64,000 nt of DNA, from the NCBI GenBank assembly GCA_026545765.1, contig JAIFAC010000049.1:166658-230657 (forward strand). The letters run 5' to 3'. This DNA is from Plantago major (Eukaryota; Streptophyta; Magnoliopsida; Lamiales; Plantaginaceae). Below, in pieces: positions 44,684-56,773 of this stretch; the stretch's first letter is position 1; each line of letters starts with the position of its first letter. The translations under genes and the position numbers were made by a program. The notes beneath the pieces were generated by a model, which worked only from the letters and a program-made list of their open reading frames with translations, was not told where the DNA came from and made no database searches.

Positions 44684-46436
44684 CTGAAGATCCCTGGTCC
44701 GGTGCTGGGTCATGAGCCAAGCTTAGACTTGTTTATAGAGTGCCCAAAAATTACCCGGAAGAAAAAAAGAAGAGTATGCCAAGAGGTCGTCCGAGCAACA
44801 GGCTTCGCAGCGTGAAGATCCAGAGAGTGCCCCCGACCATGTCAAACCGGAGTGTCAAGCCAACCCTTCTGCAAGCCAGGCCAACTGAAGGTGGGGTATG
44901 CCCCATGTTGAATGTAAAGGTGTTCGGACCTCCAAACAATTATCTTTTGGCTAATTTTTAATATTTGAACAGTTTGTCAAATTAACTTATTTCGTCTCGC
45001 ATTGATGATTTACTTGTCCAAACTGATGTCGATTCGTAGTGATGTGTTGCTTCGGATTGGCTCTTATTGATGTTAATGAAATTATGTACCTTTTTGTGCT
45101 TTCACCCATACTCCGAGTAAATACATGCATGTTGTACATGTTTGTTTAAAGTATATCTAAATCCGTCGGCTGGAAGTACATCCGAGTCGACTCACAAACT
45201 TAAACATGGGGCAACAAACCAACAAATTTAGAAGATCGGTTCGGACTCTTGTAGCTATGGTCCACGCAGATCATTCGAAATCAATGTATTCACTATCAGA
45301 AATAATTGTTTTGAATTATTCCACCCAAGTAATTGTGGCTCGGGCCATCCTTGACAAAAATAGGTCAAGTAAACTTGATATGTTCGGATACACGTAGGTT
45401 CAAGTTGTATCGAGCTTGAGCATCCGAATCATAAGGTGTAAACAATGAGTCGTGCCATGAGTTGAGGAGTGGTTCGGAGTAAGAATTGAGTCCGAACCAT
45501 TCAATTCTGAAGTGGAGGCCAAATAGTGAAGTCCCAACTCAGGCCCAAGCCCATTGCTAACCATTACATTGCACGCATCCCAATGTGATTGGTCGATGGC
45601 GTCTATAAATACCTTGACATTGTACGGCTACTTTGTACCATTTTTGTTTTGAAGCAGTGAGAGATTCGGATCCCTTAGCTCGGATGCTATTGATTGGGTC
45701 GATTCTGATGTTCCTATGTGTGATCCGCCAGAGAGCCTTTCGTTGTCCGAGGTACTCATATGAATTCGATCCCACCGGGACGGCGAGATTGGACCAATCG
45801 AATATGTCGATGTCCTTGGTTGGTTCGGAGGGTCGAATCTCGACCTATCCATCTGTTTCCACCTTTACCATTTTCTGTGAGTATCTTTCAAACTCGAAAA
45901 TGGTTATGGTTGAAGAGGTAGATGGTTTGAGGAACTTCATTCGGACTCGTTGATTCGGGAGTGTCAGAAAAATCACGCTTTGGTTCGGAGGACCAATTCT
46001 TGATTCAGACGCTTCAGAATACATCAACATTTTGGTGAGTTACTTTCGTTTAACTTTGAAAATGTTGGTGGTTGCAAAGGTAGATGTTTCGAGGAGTACA
46101 CCGTTTGGATGTCGGTGTTTCGAACGTAGTGGCCCGCCTTGGTTGTTGAGTTTTTTGTTTTATTTATTTATTTTTTTTCGGATCTCTGAGTCCGAGTCTC
46201 TGGTTCTTACGCTTTGTGCAAGTTGTAAGACAAATCGTAGGAGTTCGATCATGTGGTAATATGTATGGGAAATGGCTATGGCTCGGAACAATAAGTCCGA
46301 AGAGTAGAATTAGGCTTGAGATAGATGTAATCGAAAACGATAGAAGTTTTATTGATTTAACGTAAATTCAATTACAACTGGTGGGCTTCAGGGCCAAAGA
46401 GCAATAACATGCAAAAGTAAGTAACTGATGTAGTTC
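44684..46436 (+). other. Spacer between the antisense gene and the end of pol, element B
   Basis: No clear gene. A second plus-strand promoter-like site lies at 45586-45612 (TGATTGG then TCTATAAATACC). Downstream of it an acidic reading (SSDAIDWVDSD) and a duplicated segment of about 130 bp (GGTTCGGAGG... at about 45821 and 45980) are seen. The same zone is represented at 1-400 of the window in element A. A short extra antisense transcript is possible but unproven. Confidence 0.45.
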
Positions 46437-48000
46437 TTAAGCATAAAACTTCTGAAGGTTCTTGGCATTCCAAGTTCTCTTCAAGGCCCTTCCCTGATCA
46501 TCCTCTAACTCATAGCTTCCATTGACCCTTCCTCCAATGATCTTGTAAGGACCTTCCCATTTGGGTTTGAGCTTTCCAACATTACCGAGGATGTCCGCTT
46601 ATGAGAACTAGATCGCCTACTTGTAAATCCATAGCATGTACGTGTTTTTTGTAGGCCCGAGCAGTTGTTGCTTGGTATCAGTAGATGTTAGCTAGTGCAG
46701 TGTCTCTTTTGTTCTCAAGCAGGTCCAAATCATAGATCCTTGCTGTTTCATTTTCAATGGGTTGATATTGTTGAATCCTTTGCGTTTCGACCGCAATTTA
46801 CGAAGGAATGACCGCCTCAAAGCCATATCCTAACGTAAAGGGCGTCTCTTGAGTAGCAGTTCTAGCGGTGGTACGGTGAGCCCAAAGTACCCCATCCAAG
46901 TCATCTGCCCAACTCCCTTGAGAAGTCCTTAGTCTCTTTTCCAGCATCTTAACAATTGTTTTGTTCGATGATTCTACCAGGCCATTAGCTTGGGGATAGC
47001 CAACTGATGTGAATCGTTGTTCTATCTTGAAGGATTTGCACCATTCCTTGAGTCTTGCTCCAGAGAACTGAGCGCCATTGCTTGACACAAGGATCCTAGG
47101 TAGTCTAACACGGCAAATGATGTTCTTCCATATGAAAGTTATCACTCGGTTCTCAGTGATGGTGGACACGGTTTCGGCTTCGACCCATTTGGTAAAGTAT
47201 TCCACAGCAACGATGAGGAACTTCTTTTGGTGAGTACTGCGGGGGAAAGGACCGACTATATCTATCCCCCATTGATCGAATGGGCATGCTATGATTGACG
47301 GAATCATAGGGTTTGTAGGGCGGTGAGGTATGTTGGCATAATACTGATAATCACCACATGCACGAGCAAAGTTCAAGCATCCTAATCAATTGTTGGCAAG
47401 AATATCCTCGCTTTATGACTTTCTGAGCCAAAGCTCGGCCTCCTGAGTGACTCCCACAACTCCCGCTATGAATCTCCTCCAAAACAGTTTTAGCCTCTTG
47501 AGGTCCGAGGCATCTCAAGTGAGTGCCACTGAAAGACTTCTTATAGAGATCTTCCCCAAGGATAAAGTACCTAGTGGCTCTGCAAAAGACCCTTCTTGCT
47601 TCCTTTGGATCTGAGGTCAAAGACCCTTTCTTGAGGTAATTGAAGATGTCTGTCATCCAAGTCTGTTTAGTGATTAAAAGCAAGATGTGCATTTCCGGAC
47701 TCATAAGTGAAGAAGTCCTAAGAGTCAATAGGATAATACTTCTAGTGTCCAATTCTCCCGAAGTTGACGCATACTTTGAGAGTGAGTCAGCTTTCTCATT
47801 ACATTCTCTATCGAACCTTTCTAGCGCAAACTCTTCAAAGTTCTCAACTTCTTTTTTGAGCAACTCCAAGTATTTGATCATGTTAGGGCCCTTAGCGGAC
47901 CCTGAGAACTGAGATTCAACTAGTTGTGAGTTGGTGTAAGCTTTGATCCTTCTTACTTGGGATGATTTTGCCATCTTGAGTCCAACGAGGAGTGCCTCGA
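46437..48000 (-). pseudogene. Integrase and archaeal-type RNase H end of pol, element B
   Basis: Stop at 46437-46439. Text upstream: KPKWEGPYKII..NGSYELEDDQG and RTWNAKNLQKFYA. The integrase core at 46798-47376 has D in WGIDIVGPF, a changed VSSNGAQF (D to S at the second catalytic place) and E replaced region NGLVESSNK (E kept). The next open piece (47351-47974) gives the C-terminal half of the second RNase H (NSQLVESQFSG...KYLELLKKE...EKADSLSKYAS) and an HHCC-type HSGSCGSHSGG segment. Loss of a catalytic aspartate indicates a dead integrase. Confidence 0.85.
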
Positions 48001-49445
48001 TTCACCTTCATTGTTGGTTACCTTGAAATCATGTGATGGCATAATCCAACTGAGCACCTTCGGGGCTTTGAAGGTGTATTCCAATACCTCCGAGTCTACC
48101 GGTAGAAGATCCATCCAGCTGCAGTGTCCAAGTGTCTTTTCCTTGTTCTTTGGGTGCTATGGAAGTACCGGTGTTTTTATCGCTAGACCTCCTCAGATTC
48201 TCGACAAGATGCGACTACAGAGCTGGGTAATTCATCCAAGAGAAACATTTGTCTCACTCGAGAGAGTCATCCAGGTTCGTATGAAAATCCTCCAATTGAG
48301 CGCCACCATAGGTCTCTTGTTGCACTTCTCTCAAGAATTCCGCTTGCTCGTAAAGGTTCATCCTCGTGTTATTATCAAGTACTCGGCCCTTTCACCGATC
48401 ACCTAATTTCTTCTTCCTTCTCTAGTACTCAACCAAGAAGTCGCATGATTTGTGCCTTCTTTGTTGATGGAGCTTGATATCCAATATCATACTCGCTAGC
48501 TCAATTGCCCATTTAGACAAAGCACTGCATTGATCTCGATTTCCAAGGACTTGTTTTAACGGCTCACTGGGAGGACCACAATTCTATGTGACTTCAAGTA
48601 AGGCTTTAGCCTCCGTAGTGTATACCAATGCATATGCCAATTTCTCAACTGCATACCTAGTTTCGCCTAGCTAGAGCTTTGCTTAGGTAGTACACGGCAT
48701 GTAATCATCACTCGATTCGACTAGCACGTAACTCATAGCCTCATCTGACGGCCAGGTACAAGTAGAGGGCTCTCCTTCCACCGGTTTCGCCAAGAGTGGT
48801 GGTGAGAGGAGATACTTCTTTAGGTCATCAAGGCTTCTTCACACGCTTCGTCCATTCAACTTGTCCCTTACCTCAATATCTTCAAGAAGGGTAGGTTCTT
48901 TTCGCCGATCCGAGATGAAGCCTCAAGGACATGACTCACTTTATTAGTCATTGAACTTCATTGATGGTTTTCGTTGTGGCAGTCTAGAATAGCCTTGATC
49001 TTTTCCGGGTCAGGCCGATACCCTCTCCTTTACCATGTAACCAAGAAACTTACCCCTTTCACTCAAGATACATTTCTGGTTCTGCTTTCATTCTGCATTT
49101 CCTCAAGATAGAGAAGCAATTGGTGAGGTGGTCGATATGTTGCTCCTCTGTATTGCTCATAACCAACATGTCATCAGCATATACTTACATTGTTTTGCCA
49201 ATCTCTTCTTTGAACATTCTATTTACCAGACGCTAGTAAGTAGCTCCGGCATTTTTAAGTCCAAATGGCATAACCTTGAAGCAATAGACTCCTCCAGCCG
49301 CAAAGAAAGCTGTCTTCTTGATGTCTTCTTGAGCCATTCTAATTTGGTAAAATCCTTGGTAAGCGCCCATGAAGCTTAGAAGAGCACATCCACCGTGGAG
49401 TCCACCAATTGGTCGATCCTAGGCTAGGGATAAGGATCTTTTGGT
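48001..49445 (-). pseudogene. RNase H and RT thumb of element B, heavily shifted
   Basis: Homologous along its whole length to 8600-10130 of element A, but no frame stays open for long. Comparison with A shows many losses of one to three bases. Motifs can be followed only by changing frames. Confidence 0.75.
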
Positions 49446-50473
49446 CAAAACTTGTTTAATCTAGTGAAGTCATTGAACATCCTCCACTTCCCGGGAGCTT
49501 TTTCGACGAGAACCACATTGCAAACCCAATCTGAGTATCTCACTTTTTTGATGTGTCCTGCATTCATAAGCCTCTCAACTTCTCCAGCTATGATAGCGTC
49601 CTCAACTGGCCCAAAGTCCTTCCTCTTCTGATGGATATATTTTACCGAGGGATCCATGTTCAGACGGTGAACAACTATCCTTGGATCTATCCCCTTAAGA
49701 TCGTCAGTGCTCCAAGCGAAGACATAACAATTGCTTTTTAGACAAGTTATGAGTTTCATCTCAACCTCAATGTTCATCTCACCTCAATCCTAGTTTTCTT
49801 TTCGACTTTCTTCAATCAATTCGATCTCCTTTGTGGTCTCATGAGGTTCAATCGCAGCCTTTAGGAAATTTCTCCTCGAGCGCCTAGCTCCTATTTCTTC
49901 TTTAGGAAGTGTAGGAGGTAGGCAAGAGTGAACTGCATTTGTCAATCGCAAGAACAAAATGAGGCATTTCGGGTTGACATAATGTAGCATTCCCAAGCTT
50001 CCCTAATGTTTCCTATTTCTTCTCCCACACCGTTTGGAGTAGGAAATTCGACCCTATTGTGTAGTGGAGAAGAAATGACTTTGAATTGATTGAGGCTGGT
50101 CGTCCTAGGATAACATTGTAATCAGTCCTAGGATAACATTGTAATCAAAGACACTATCCACAACCACGAAGAGAACTGTCTGAGTCACTCTTGTTGGGAA
50201 AGTCCCCATGGAAACTTGTAGAGGGATACTTCCAATGGGATGAATTGTAGAACCTCTGAATCCCATTAACGAAGTATGGACTCCCATATTCGATCCTTCC
50301 CAAATTCATTTGGTCCATGCCTTCGAGATGATGTTAGAAGAGCTTCCAAAGATCAATAAGCACCTTATCGACTTTGTAAGTGGCAATGACCAGGAGATCA
50401 CTAGTGGGACGCTCGGATCCCGAGATTTTCTCCTCCACGCTGGGACGATTCACCTCACATCAAAGGGGTCAAG
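49446..50473 (-). pseudogene. RT N-terminus and protease region of element B
   Basis: Open piece 49445-49777 reads VFAWSTDDLKGIDPRIVVH, then APGKWRMFNDFTRLNKF, matching A. Further right (to about 50400) the protease region can be aligned with 10800-11100 of A. A duplicated 22-bp stretch (GTCCTAGGATAACATTGTAATC) occurs in tandem at about 50102-50145. At 50474 homology with A ends and LINE copy 2 begins. Confidence 0.8.
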
Positions 50474-51573
50474 TTTTTGATATTGAAAATGATAAAATTA
50501 CCCTTATACACATTTCATTTTTCTATCACATGTAATTTGTTTCTCTCTTATAGTGGGAATTTACCTCCTGTCTATGCAAGAATGGCTGGTCATTTTGTAA
50601 TGAGGGCATTTCTGATGTTGAGTGCATACATGCGAATTCGGGTGAAATTAACCATCTTGAGACCCTCAAACGACATGAAGTTAAGTGTGTTAATGGTGAG
50701 TCCATTATGGTGACCTTCACGTATGAACTACGGTTACCAATTTTTGTTATAAAGTGTATAATCTTCTATCTTTTAAAAGATCATGGAATTCAATTAGATT
50801 CAAGCAACAAGCGTGGTCCTAAGAGGAGACCTCGAATGGGGAGTTTAGCTATGTTCCACCTTTTCATATTCTAAGAAAATCACTTATTAGAGGAACACCG
50901 AGTTAAAACTTAGGTCAAGACCGGAAAAATCTTCGACGATTGATAATAATCCAACGGAGCCAAATTTGGAAACCAAGAAGGTTCGAGTCCATACCCATTC
51001 AAGTGCTTTGATTGGTCAATAATGAGGATGTTGGTCAGTTAGCATCTCATACGTAAGGAATTCAAAAATCAATCCCACTTTCTCCTCAATCCCTTGAACC
51101 TACCATATTTTCCCAACCAAAAGCCCATTACATCATTAAGATTTTATTCAACTTCACTTGCTAATAAGGCTCTTCATCCTAAAACTCATTAATTTCGCTA
51201 AGTTCATTTCATCAGATCCATTCACTGGCTCATATGTTCGCCTACATAATTATATTTTATTCTACAATTTAGTTCAGTTCTATTCTATTATGTTCTCTGT
51301 TCAGATGAAGAGAATAGAGCCTAACTACAATACCTTAACTGATCCCTTACCATGTCTTTCTGTTTTAAACCAAAACACTACCCTGACAAATAACATTAAT
51401 GCTACTACTGGACACATTGTGAGCCCAATGACCTCCCCAAGCTCCACTCCAAAATAACTTACTATACTCCTCTCCCATAACCCAATTATCTTCGCCCATT
51501 AGTAAATAATAACCTCTCCAAATTTCACACTCATTTACCCCCACCGCCCCCACTCGGCCAAACACAATACAGT

Positions 51574-51762
51574 ATGATTCCTCCACCCAATCACCAACAT
51601 GGCTATCCTAACCAATCACCCCGGTCTAATTACCTGAGTCCAAATCGCTTCCACAACCCCACCCGCAACTACCCTCCTCGTAATCAATGGAAAAGACGTA
51701 CTTCTTACCCAACTAGCTACCGCTACCCTCAACCCATCCGATCCTACACTGAACCAGCTTAA
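51574..51762 (+). pseudogene. Pro/Asn/Tyr-rich LINE ORF1 tail, copy 2
   Basis: Nearly identical to 27483-27671 (a handful of base differences, two amino-acid changes). Confidence 0.5.
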
Positions 51763-51964
51763 GAAAAGAGGACGACCCTCAACCCAACACAAAGGCAAAA
51801 AAAGTCATCTCGATAACTTCTGCCAAGAAAGGTGAAGGAACATGTGACTCGATGATCGAAAGACCCCTTAAGCGTTCAGATAAGGGTATTGTGATTATGA
51901 CCTTGGACCAGAGGCGGGGCTGCTCTATCAAAATGAATTGTATTGCATGGAACTGTCAAGGCGC

Positions 51965-51984
51965 GGGGGGGGGGGGGGGGGGGG
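51965..51984 (+). repeat. Run of 20 guanines
   Basis: G20 inside the LINE endonuclease start, where copy 1 has only GGCGCGCTGGGGC. It produces a run of glycines in one frame. Confidence 0.95.
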
Positions 51985-52905
51985 TTTTGGACAGTTCAAG
52001 AATTAGGAGATTTAATCAAGGAATCCCACCCCCAACTTATTTTCCTCATGGAGACACGTTTGGGGGAGGTTGATGATTTGAAATACAAGTTCAATTTGTT
52101 TGGTTTTTTCGGTAGCTTCTCGTGGTAGGTCTGGTGGCTTAGCACATCTTTGGTCGAAAGACACCATTGTAACGCTCCAAAGTTATTCAAATTTTCATAT
52201 TGATGCTCATGTCCAGCTTTGTAATGTAAATGAAATTTGGCGTTTTACTGACTTTTATGTTGAACCAGATGTGGGGCAAAGAAAACGACATCTTTTTAAC
52301 GCGTTTGGGTAATACGTCTTAGAGGGCTTAGCTATGTATGAGGATATGAATTCACATGGTACAACATGAGAACTTATCTACACACTATTAGAGCCCGTTT
52401 AGACAAAGCCTTGGCTTCACCCTCTTGGCGTTAATCTCTTCCCACACGCGACAGTACTCCATCTCCACTGTCGAAATTCCGACCATAACCCAATCAAAGT
52501 TACCTTCGACAGTGCTCAACAATCCCAACGTCGACGTCGATCGAGCTTTAAATTCGAGTCAACGTGGATCAGACACGATGATTGTGGCAAGCTTATCTCT
52601 GACAGTTGGGACGCAAATTCCAATTTGCTAGAATCGATGGGAAGCAGCAAATTGGGCTGTTGAATTGGGGGAAAAGCATATTCGGTAGTGTTAGTGGAGA
52701 AATCAAATGACTGAACCTCAGATTGAAGGAATTGAGGGAAGGGACGATCTCTGATTCGACTAAGGAGGAGGAAACAACAGTGAAACATCAATTCGAAGAA
52801 GTTTTGGAACTGTAAAATGAAATGTGGAAACAAAGAGCCAAAGCATAGTGGTTTCAACAAGGGGATCGAAACACACACTTCTTCCATAGTCGAGCATCAC
52901 AGCGT

Positions 52906-53625
52906 TTGGCAAAGAATGAAATTCGGGGCCTAAATGATAGTGAAGGTAATTTACGCACAGAACAGGAAGCCATGGGAGAGATTGATGTAAGTTATTTCCA
53001 TGATATCTTCAAATCCATTCATCCATCAACTGAATCCGTAGAAACTGCTCTGGAATTTATGGTGTCGAAGGTGGATACCGTTATGTTATGTGTTCGCTCG
53101 GTTTCTTATTCTGTGATTCTGAATGGGTGTCAGTTTGTTAATTTTAGTCCGGAGAGAGGCATTCGCCAAGGCGACCCTCTTTCCCCTTTTCTTTTTCTCT
53201 TTTGTACTGTAGTTCTTTGTCCCCTATTTGATGGCCGTTTGGATAGAGGTGAATTAAAAGGTGTGAAAGTGAACCCTAGTGCTCCTTCCGTTTCTCATTT
53301 ATTATTTGCCGATTATACCATGATTTTATGTGAAGCTCCAATGAGGCCGCTTTGACTGTAATGAATATTTTACATGTTTATAGTTTGGGATCAGGCTAAG
53401 ACGTAAATTTAGATAAATCTATAATGTTGTCTTCAGTAAAAATGTGCATGAGAAACCTCACCGTATCCAAATAGATCCTAAATGTTCAAATCGTGGATAA
53501 GCATAAAAAGTATTTAGGACTTCCTACTACGATGGGTAAAAATAAAAAAGATGTATTTAGGTGGTTATGTGATAAAATGTGGAACAAAGCTCATTTGATG
53601 TGCACTCAGAAGTTTGTATACGTTG
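52906..53625 (+). pseudogene. LINE reverse transcriptase, copy 2
   Basis: Open for 149 codons (52906-53355) then broken. Motifs: SVILNG, RGIRQGDPLSPFLFLF, LLFADYTMIL (the catalytic FADD has become FADY), and further on a KKYLGLPTTMGKNKK segment typical of the thumb of plant LINE RT. The internal deletion removes motif A, and the second catalytic aspartate is changed, so the enzyme is dead. Confidence 0.85.
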
Positions 53626-54078
53626 TAGGTCCTGTAACTCCTAAATACAATCAAAGACTAAATTTATATTAAAGTCAGAATTCCACAAATCCACGCTAAG
53701 CAAAAGTCGATTTTATGCCGTTTCCCGTACACTTAAGATAGTGACACATATCGTATTGAATGCGTAAATCGCATAAATTGTAAGTAAATGTAAGATTGTC
53801 GCATGTGAATTCTTGGTTGTGGGCTGGACAAAAGTGGATAAATTCGGGATTAAACTTCGGGTATTCGATAATTCGGGTTTGATTTTATTCATCCCAATCC
53901 CGACCCTATTTCTAGTCGTAACTTAATCTAGACGCTAAAGATCGGGTCGATCGACTACCCTATCGGGTAATTATTTTATATATGTATTAATTTTATTTTA
54001 TAAGTAGTTATCTTGAAGTAATTTTTAAAAGAATAAAAGTTAGATATAATAAAATATATCATTATGTTGAAACGTGTA
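53626..54078. other. AT-rich spacer between LINE copy 2 and Tat element D
   Basis: No gene. Contains several CGGGTATTCG / ATTCGGG / ATCGGGT words (about 53845-53975), as in some plant MITEs, but no clear terminal repeats. Confidence 0.35.
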
Positions 54079-54917
54079 TGTTGAGGATGATGTCCCCCAA
54101 ACTCTTAGTAAGTTCATGCTAGATCGTCTAAGTCCAAGTCACTATAAATCGTCCCGATTCAAGGTCCAAAGCTAGGGTCCAAAGCACTGGTGGGTAAGAG
54201 CCTGCACAAGTAACTTTATTTTTTTGGGGGTGTTAGAACCAAGACCAAGCTGGTTTATGAGGTCAAACCGTGAAGACTTTACTTGAGAGATCAAGATCTA
54301 CTATGTATAGTGTTCGGATTAGTTCAGAAGACGGCTTGATTTACCTCTATTATCATGGGAATTTGTGCCATATATAGAGATTTCAAAGGGATGGACTCCG
54401 TTGGATCGTGCCAAGTGTAAGGCTCGGATTGCGCCAACAATGCTCCATTAAGCCCATGGCCCATCAAGAAGACTTAACCCATTTCCCTTATGGGCTTTCG
54501 AGTGTAGTTTAGTCATTCTCCGAGAGAAATTAGAGACTTCTGAAGTCCGTCTCGGACCTTCGTCGAGAGTGTAGGTCCGAGGTCCGGGTCGTTATTCGTC
54601 TCAGCAACTCTCTTAAACCACAAGGCATAGTAGTTCGACCTTGATCGTCGGACCTCGCTTCCTCTCTTCGTGCCACCACTTCGTTCCTTATGAGGTTAAG
54701 GACTTACGTCCAACTGTCGTCCGGCCGACCTCATGGCTTCGCATCACTTGGGTCATGGACCACTGCTTTGAGTTCCATTTCACCGTTATACTCGTGAGGG
54801 TCGGACCGAGATGGCCTTGGGTCGGACCTTAAGGCCTTCGACCTTAGATAACTCGAGACGCCTTAGATTCATTCCAAAGGCATCTTATGACGGATTGGAC
54901 ATATTTTCGTATCAACA
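54079..54917 (-). repeat. 3' LTR of Tat element D
   Basis: 839 bp, TGTTGAGGAT...CGTATCAACA on the plus strand. Similar to the LTR of A in both ends. TATA box on the minus strand at 54370-54376. The polypurine tract (complement of TTTCCCCCTAGTTTCC) follows at 54920-54935. Confidence 0.82.
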
Positions 54918-54935
54918 TATTTCCCCCTAGTTTCC

Positions 54936-55823
54936 AAGTATCTTAGTAGAATATAATTGAGGAACTATAGTTTAAAATGGAGAGGACATTTTTGTTTTTT
55001 CGTTCAATCCGTCTCTCATAAGAAGAAAAAAGGTGTTAAGTCCGCGTTTTTGTCGCTTACCCTAATCTCCTCCCCCTTTTCTTACACCGAGAGTGTGGTC
55101 TCTACCGTAAGTATGAAAAGGGTATTTGTGTTAGATTAGCGTAGTTCGAAGGCGAATAAACGCTTTTAGTCGATCGTCGATTGTCCGACGAGGGACATCC
55201 AGACGGAGGGTGTCCATGTGTTTAAGATAAGTCATCCATCTATCAAGAAGATGGGGTTTATTCAGATATTAATCGACTCTTCAAGTTCCAAAATAAGACC
55301 CATCACGATTTCATAGCTCCGCACCCGCAAGCTATTAAGGAAAATGGGACAAACGAGGGTCCATGTGAAGTATCTAGTTGATTATTTGAGATAAACCATC
55401 GTGTGATATCCGAACGGACGAGAGTCCATGTAGATATAAGATCTAAGCAGCCGGTTTGTAAGAAGACCGTCAGTACCGTTAGTATTAATCAACTCTTTAA
55501 TCCAAGTAAAGACCTATGGGCGATTTCATAGCTTCACACCCATAAGCCATTAGTGAGATCCGTATGAACTAAGGTCCACGTGACAGACATAGTTGATTAT
55601 TCGGTTGAGTCCGACAGGGAACGTCCGAAAGGACGAGGGCCCGGGATGTTTAAGACTAAAATAATCGATGTTAAAAAGATCGAAGTTTTCACTAATCAAG
55701 CCTTCAGAAGTACTAGAATGATCCTATGGGCGATTTCATAGCTCCACACAGATAAGCCATTAAGCCTATCTGGATGGACAAGGGTCCGCTGTGTCGGACA
55801 ATGATTTATCTATCTGATCGGGG
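54936..55823 (+). repeat. Spacer with ~215-bp repeats and decayed dyads, element D
   Basis: GATTTCATAGCTxCxCACC segments near 55309, 55520 and 55733, as in B. Several of the CGGA-TCCG dyads are damaged here (for example CGGACGAGAGTCCATG near 55425). Confidence 0.7.
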
Positions 55824-56165
55824 AAGAGGGATCACCTCCGAACGGATGAGAATTCATCGTTTATGATGATTTATCCGTCCGAGTGAGGAAGAGGGATCAC
55901 CTCCGAACGGATGGGAATCCGTGTCGTTCATGATGATTTATCCGCCCAAGAGTGGAAGAGGGATCACCTCCGAACGGATGGGAATCAATTGTTTATGATG
56001 ATTTATCCGTCCGAGTGAGGAAGAGGGATCACCTCTGAACGGATGAAAATCAGTGTCATTCATGATGATTTATCCGTCCGAGTGAGGAAGAGGGATCACC
56101 TCCGAACGGATGGGAATCTGTCGTTTATGATAATTTATCCGTCTGTAAGAGGATGGGGTGCCATT
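55824..56165 (+). repeat. Minisatellite of element D, about 5 units
   Basis: The same unit as at 40729-41215, with unit starts near 55824, 55882, 55949, 56010 and 56076; dyads are less perfect than in B. Confidence 0.85.
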
Positions 56166-56326
56166 TCGAGGTTGCAAGTGTTGTTGGAATTTAATTCGTG
56201 AAATAAATATTTTGGATGTAATCGCTATTTCATCTAGTAATTTGAACTATGTCGGATGAATTTTGATTAACGGCCCAGATTTAATCTTGAATTGATGTGA
56301 CAGTTGAGCTTCCAAAAATATCCCTC

Positions 56327-56334
56327 TATAAATA
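56327..56334 (+). promoter_or_regulatory. TATA box of the antisense gene in element D
   Basis: CTCTATAAATAGGGG, equivalent to 41377-41384. Followed by the conserved leader GAGAGAGAATTTTCGTAATC and the 274-bp leader intron (56499-56772). Confidence 0.75.
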
Positions 56335-56773
56335 GGGGACCAGTCGCTTTCATTTTAACTTTTAGAGAGAGAATTTTCGTAATCTGAGTGAGTCCGAAGC
56401 AAGTGCAATTCAGTCCGAGTCAAAGAGTGAGTTCGAGTCACATGAAGTTTGTTTGTTGGATTTAGCTGCCTTCAATCCAAGCCTTTGTATTTCCGCAAGT
56501 AAGTGTTCTCTCGGACCCTTTTAAATTTGTCAAGTCTCTATGTAAAAATTTCTTGTTTTTCTTGTTCGATAAGTGTTGTATATAGCTTGTTCGACGTATG
56601 TAGTAGGTTTCTTCGACCTCCAAACTATTTGTACTAACTCATATTAATTTCAACTAACTACATCCGACAACACTTAGTGCCCTCCAACCCTTTAGGAGTT
56701 TTAACCCTAAATTACATAAATGGACTCTCGACCATAAACCTAAAATTTATAGGACCTCCTTTCTTTCCCTAGG

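Larger units (their letters stand above)
39076..50473 (-). mobile_element. Tat-lineage Ty3/Gypsy retrotransposon B (5'-truncated)
   Basis: On the minus strand: 3' LTR (39076-39795, itself incomplete), polypurine tract, dyad-rich spacer, an antisense gene (41377-44683, plus strand), a further spacer, and pol from its stop at 46437-46439 up to the protease at about 50350. Gag, PBS and the 5' LTR are missing; at 50474 the sequence turns into LINE copy 2. Homology with element A shows the pol order is the same. Frames are far more broken than in A. Confidence 0.85.
50474..53625 (+). mobile_element. L1-type LINE, copy 2 (internally deleted)
   Basis: Collinear with copy 1 from TTTTTGATATTG (50474). 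Contains the ORF1 zinc-knuckle relic (about 50715-50790), the Pro/Asn-rich tail (51574-51762), endonuclease start MNCIAWNCQGAG (51932), RT linker (about 52700-52960), and RT palm/thumb. It lacks the RT fingers region and motif A present in copy 1 at 32130-32530 and 33953-34112: at 53070 KVD joins directly to TVMLCVRSVSYS. It extends about 270 bp further 3' than copy 1. No poly(A) tail seen. Confidence 0.8.
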
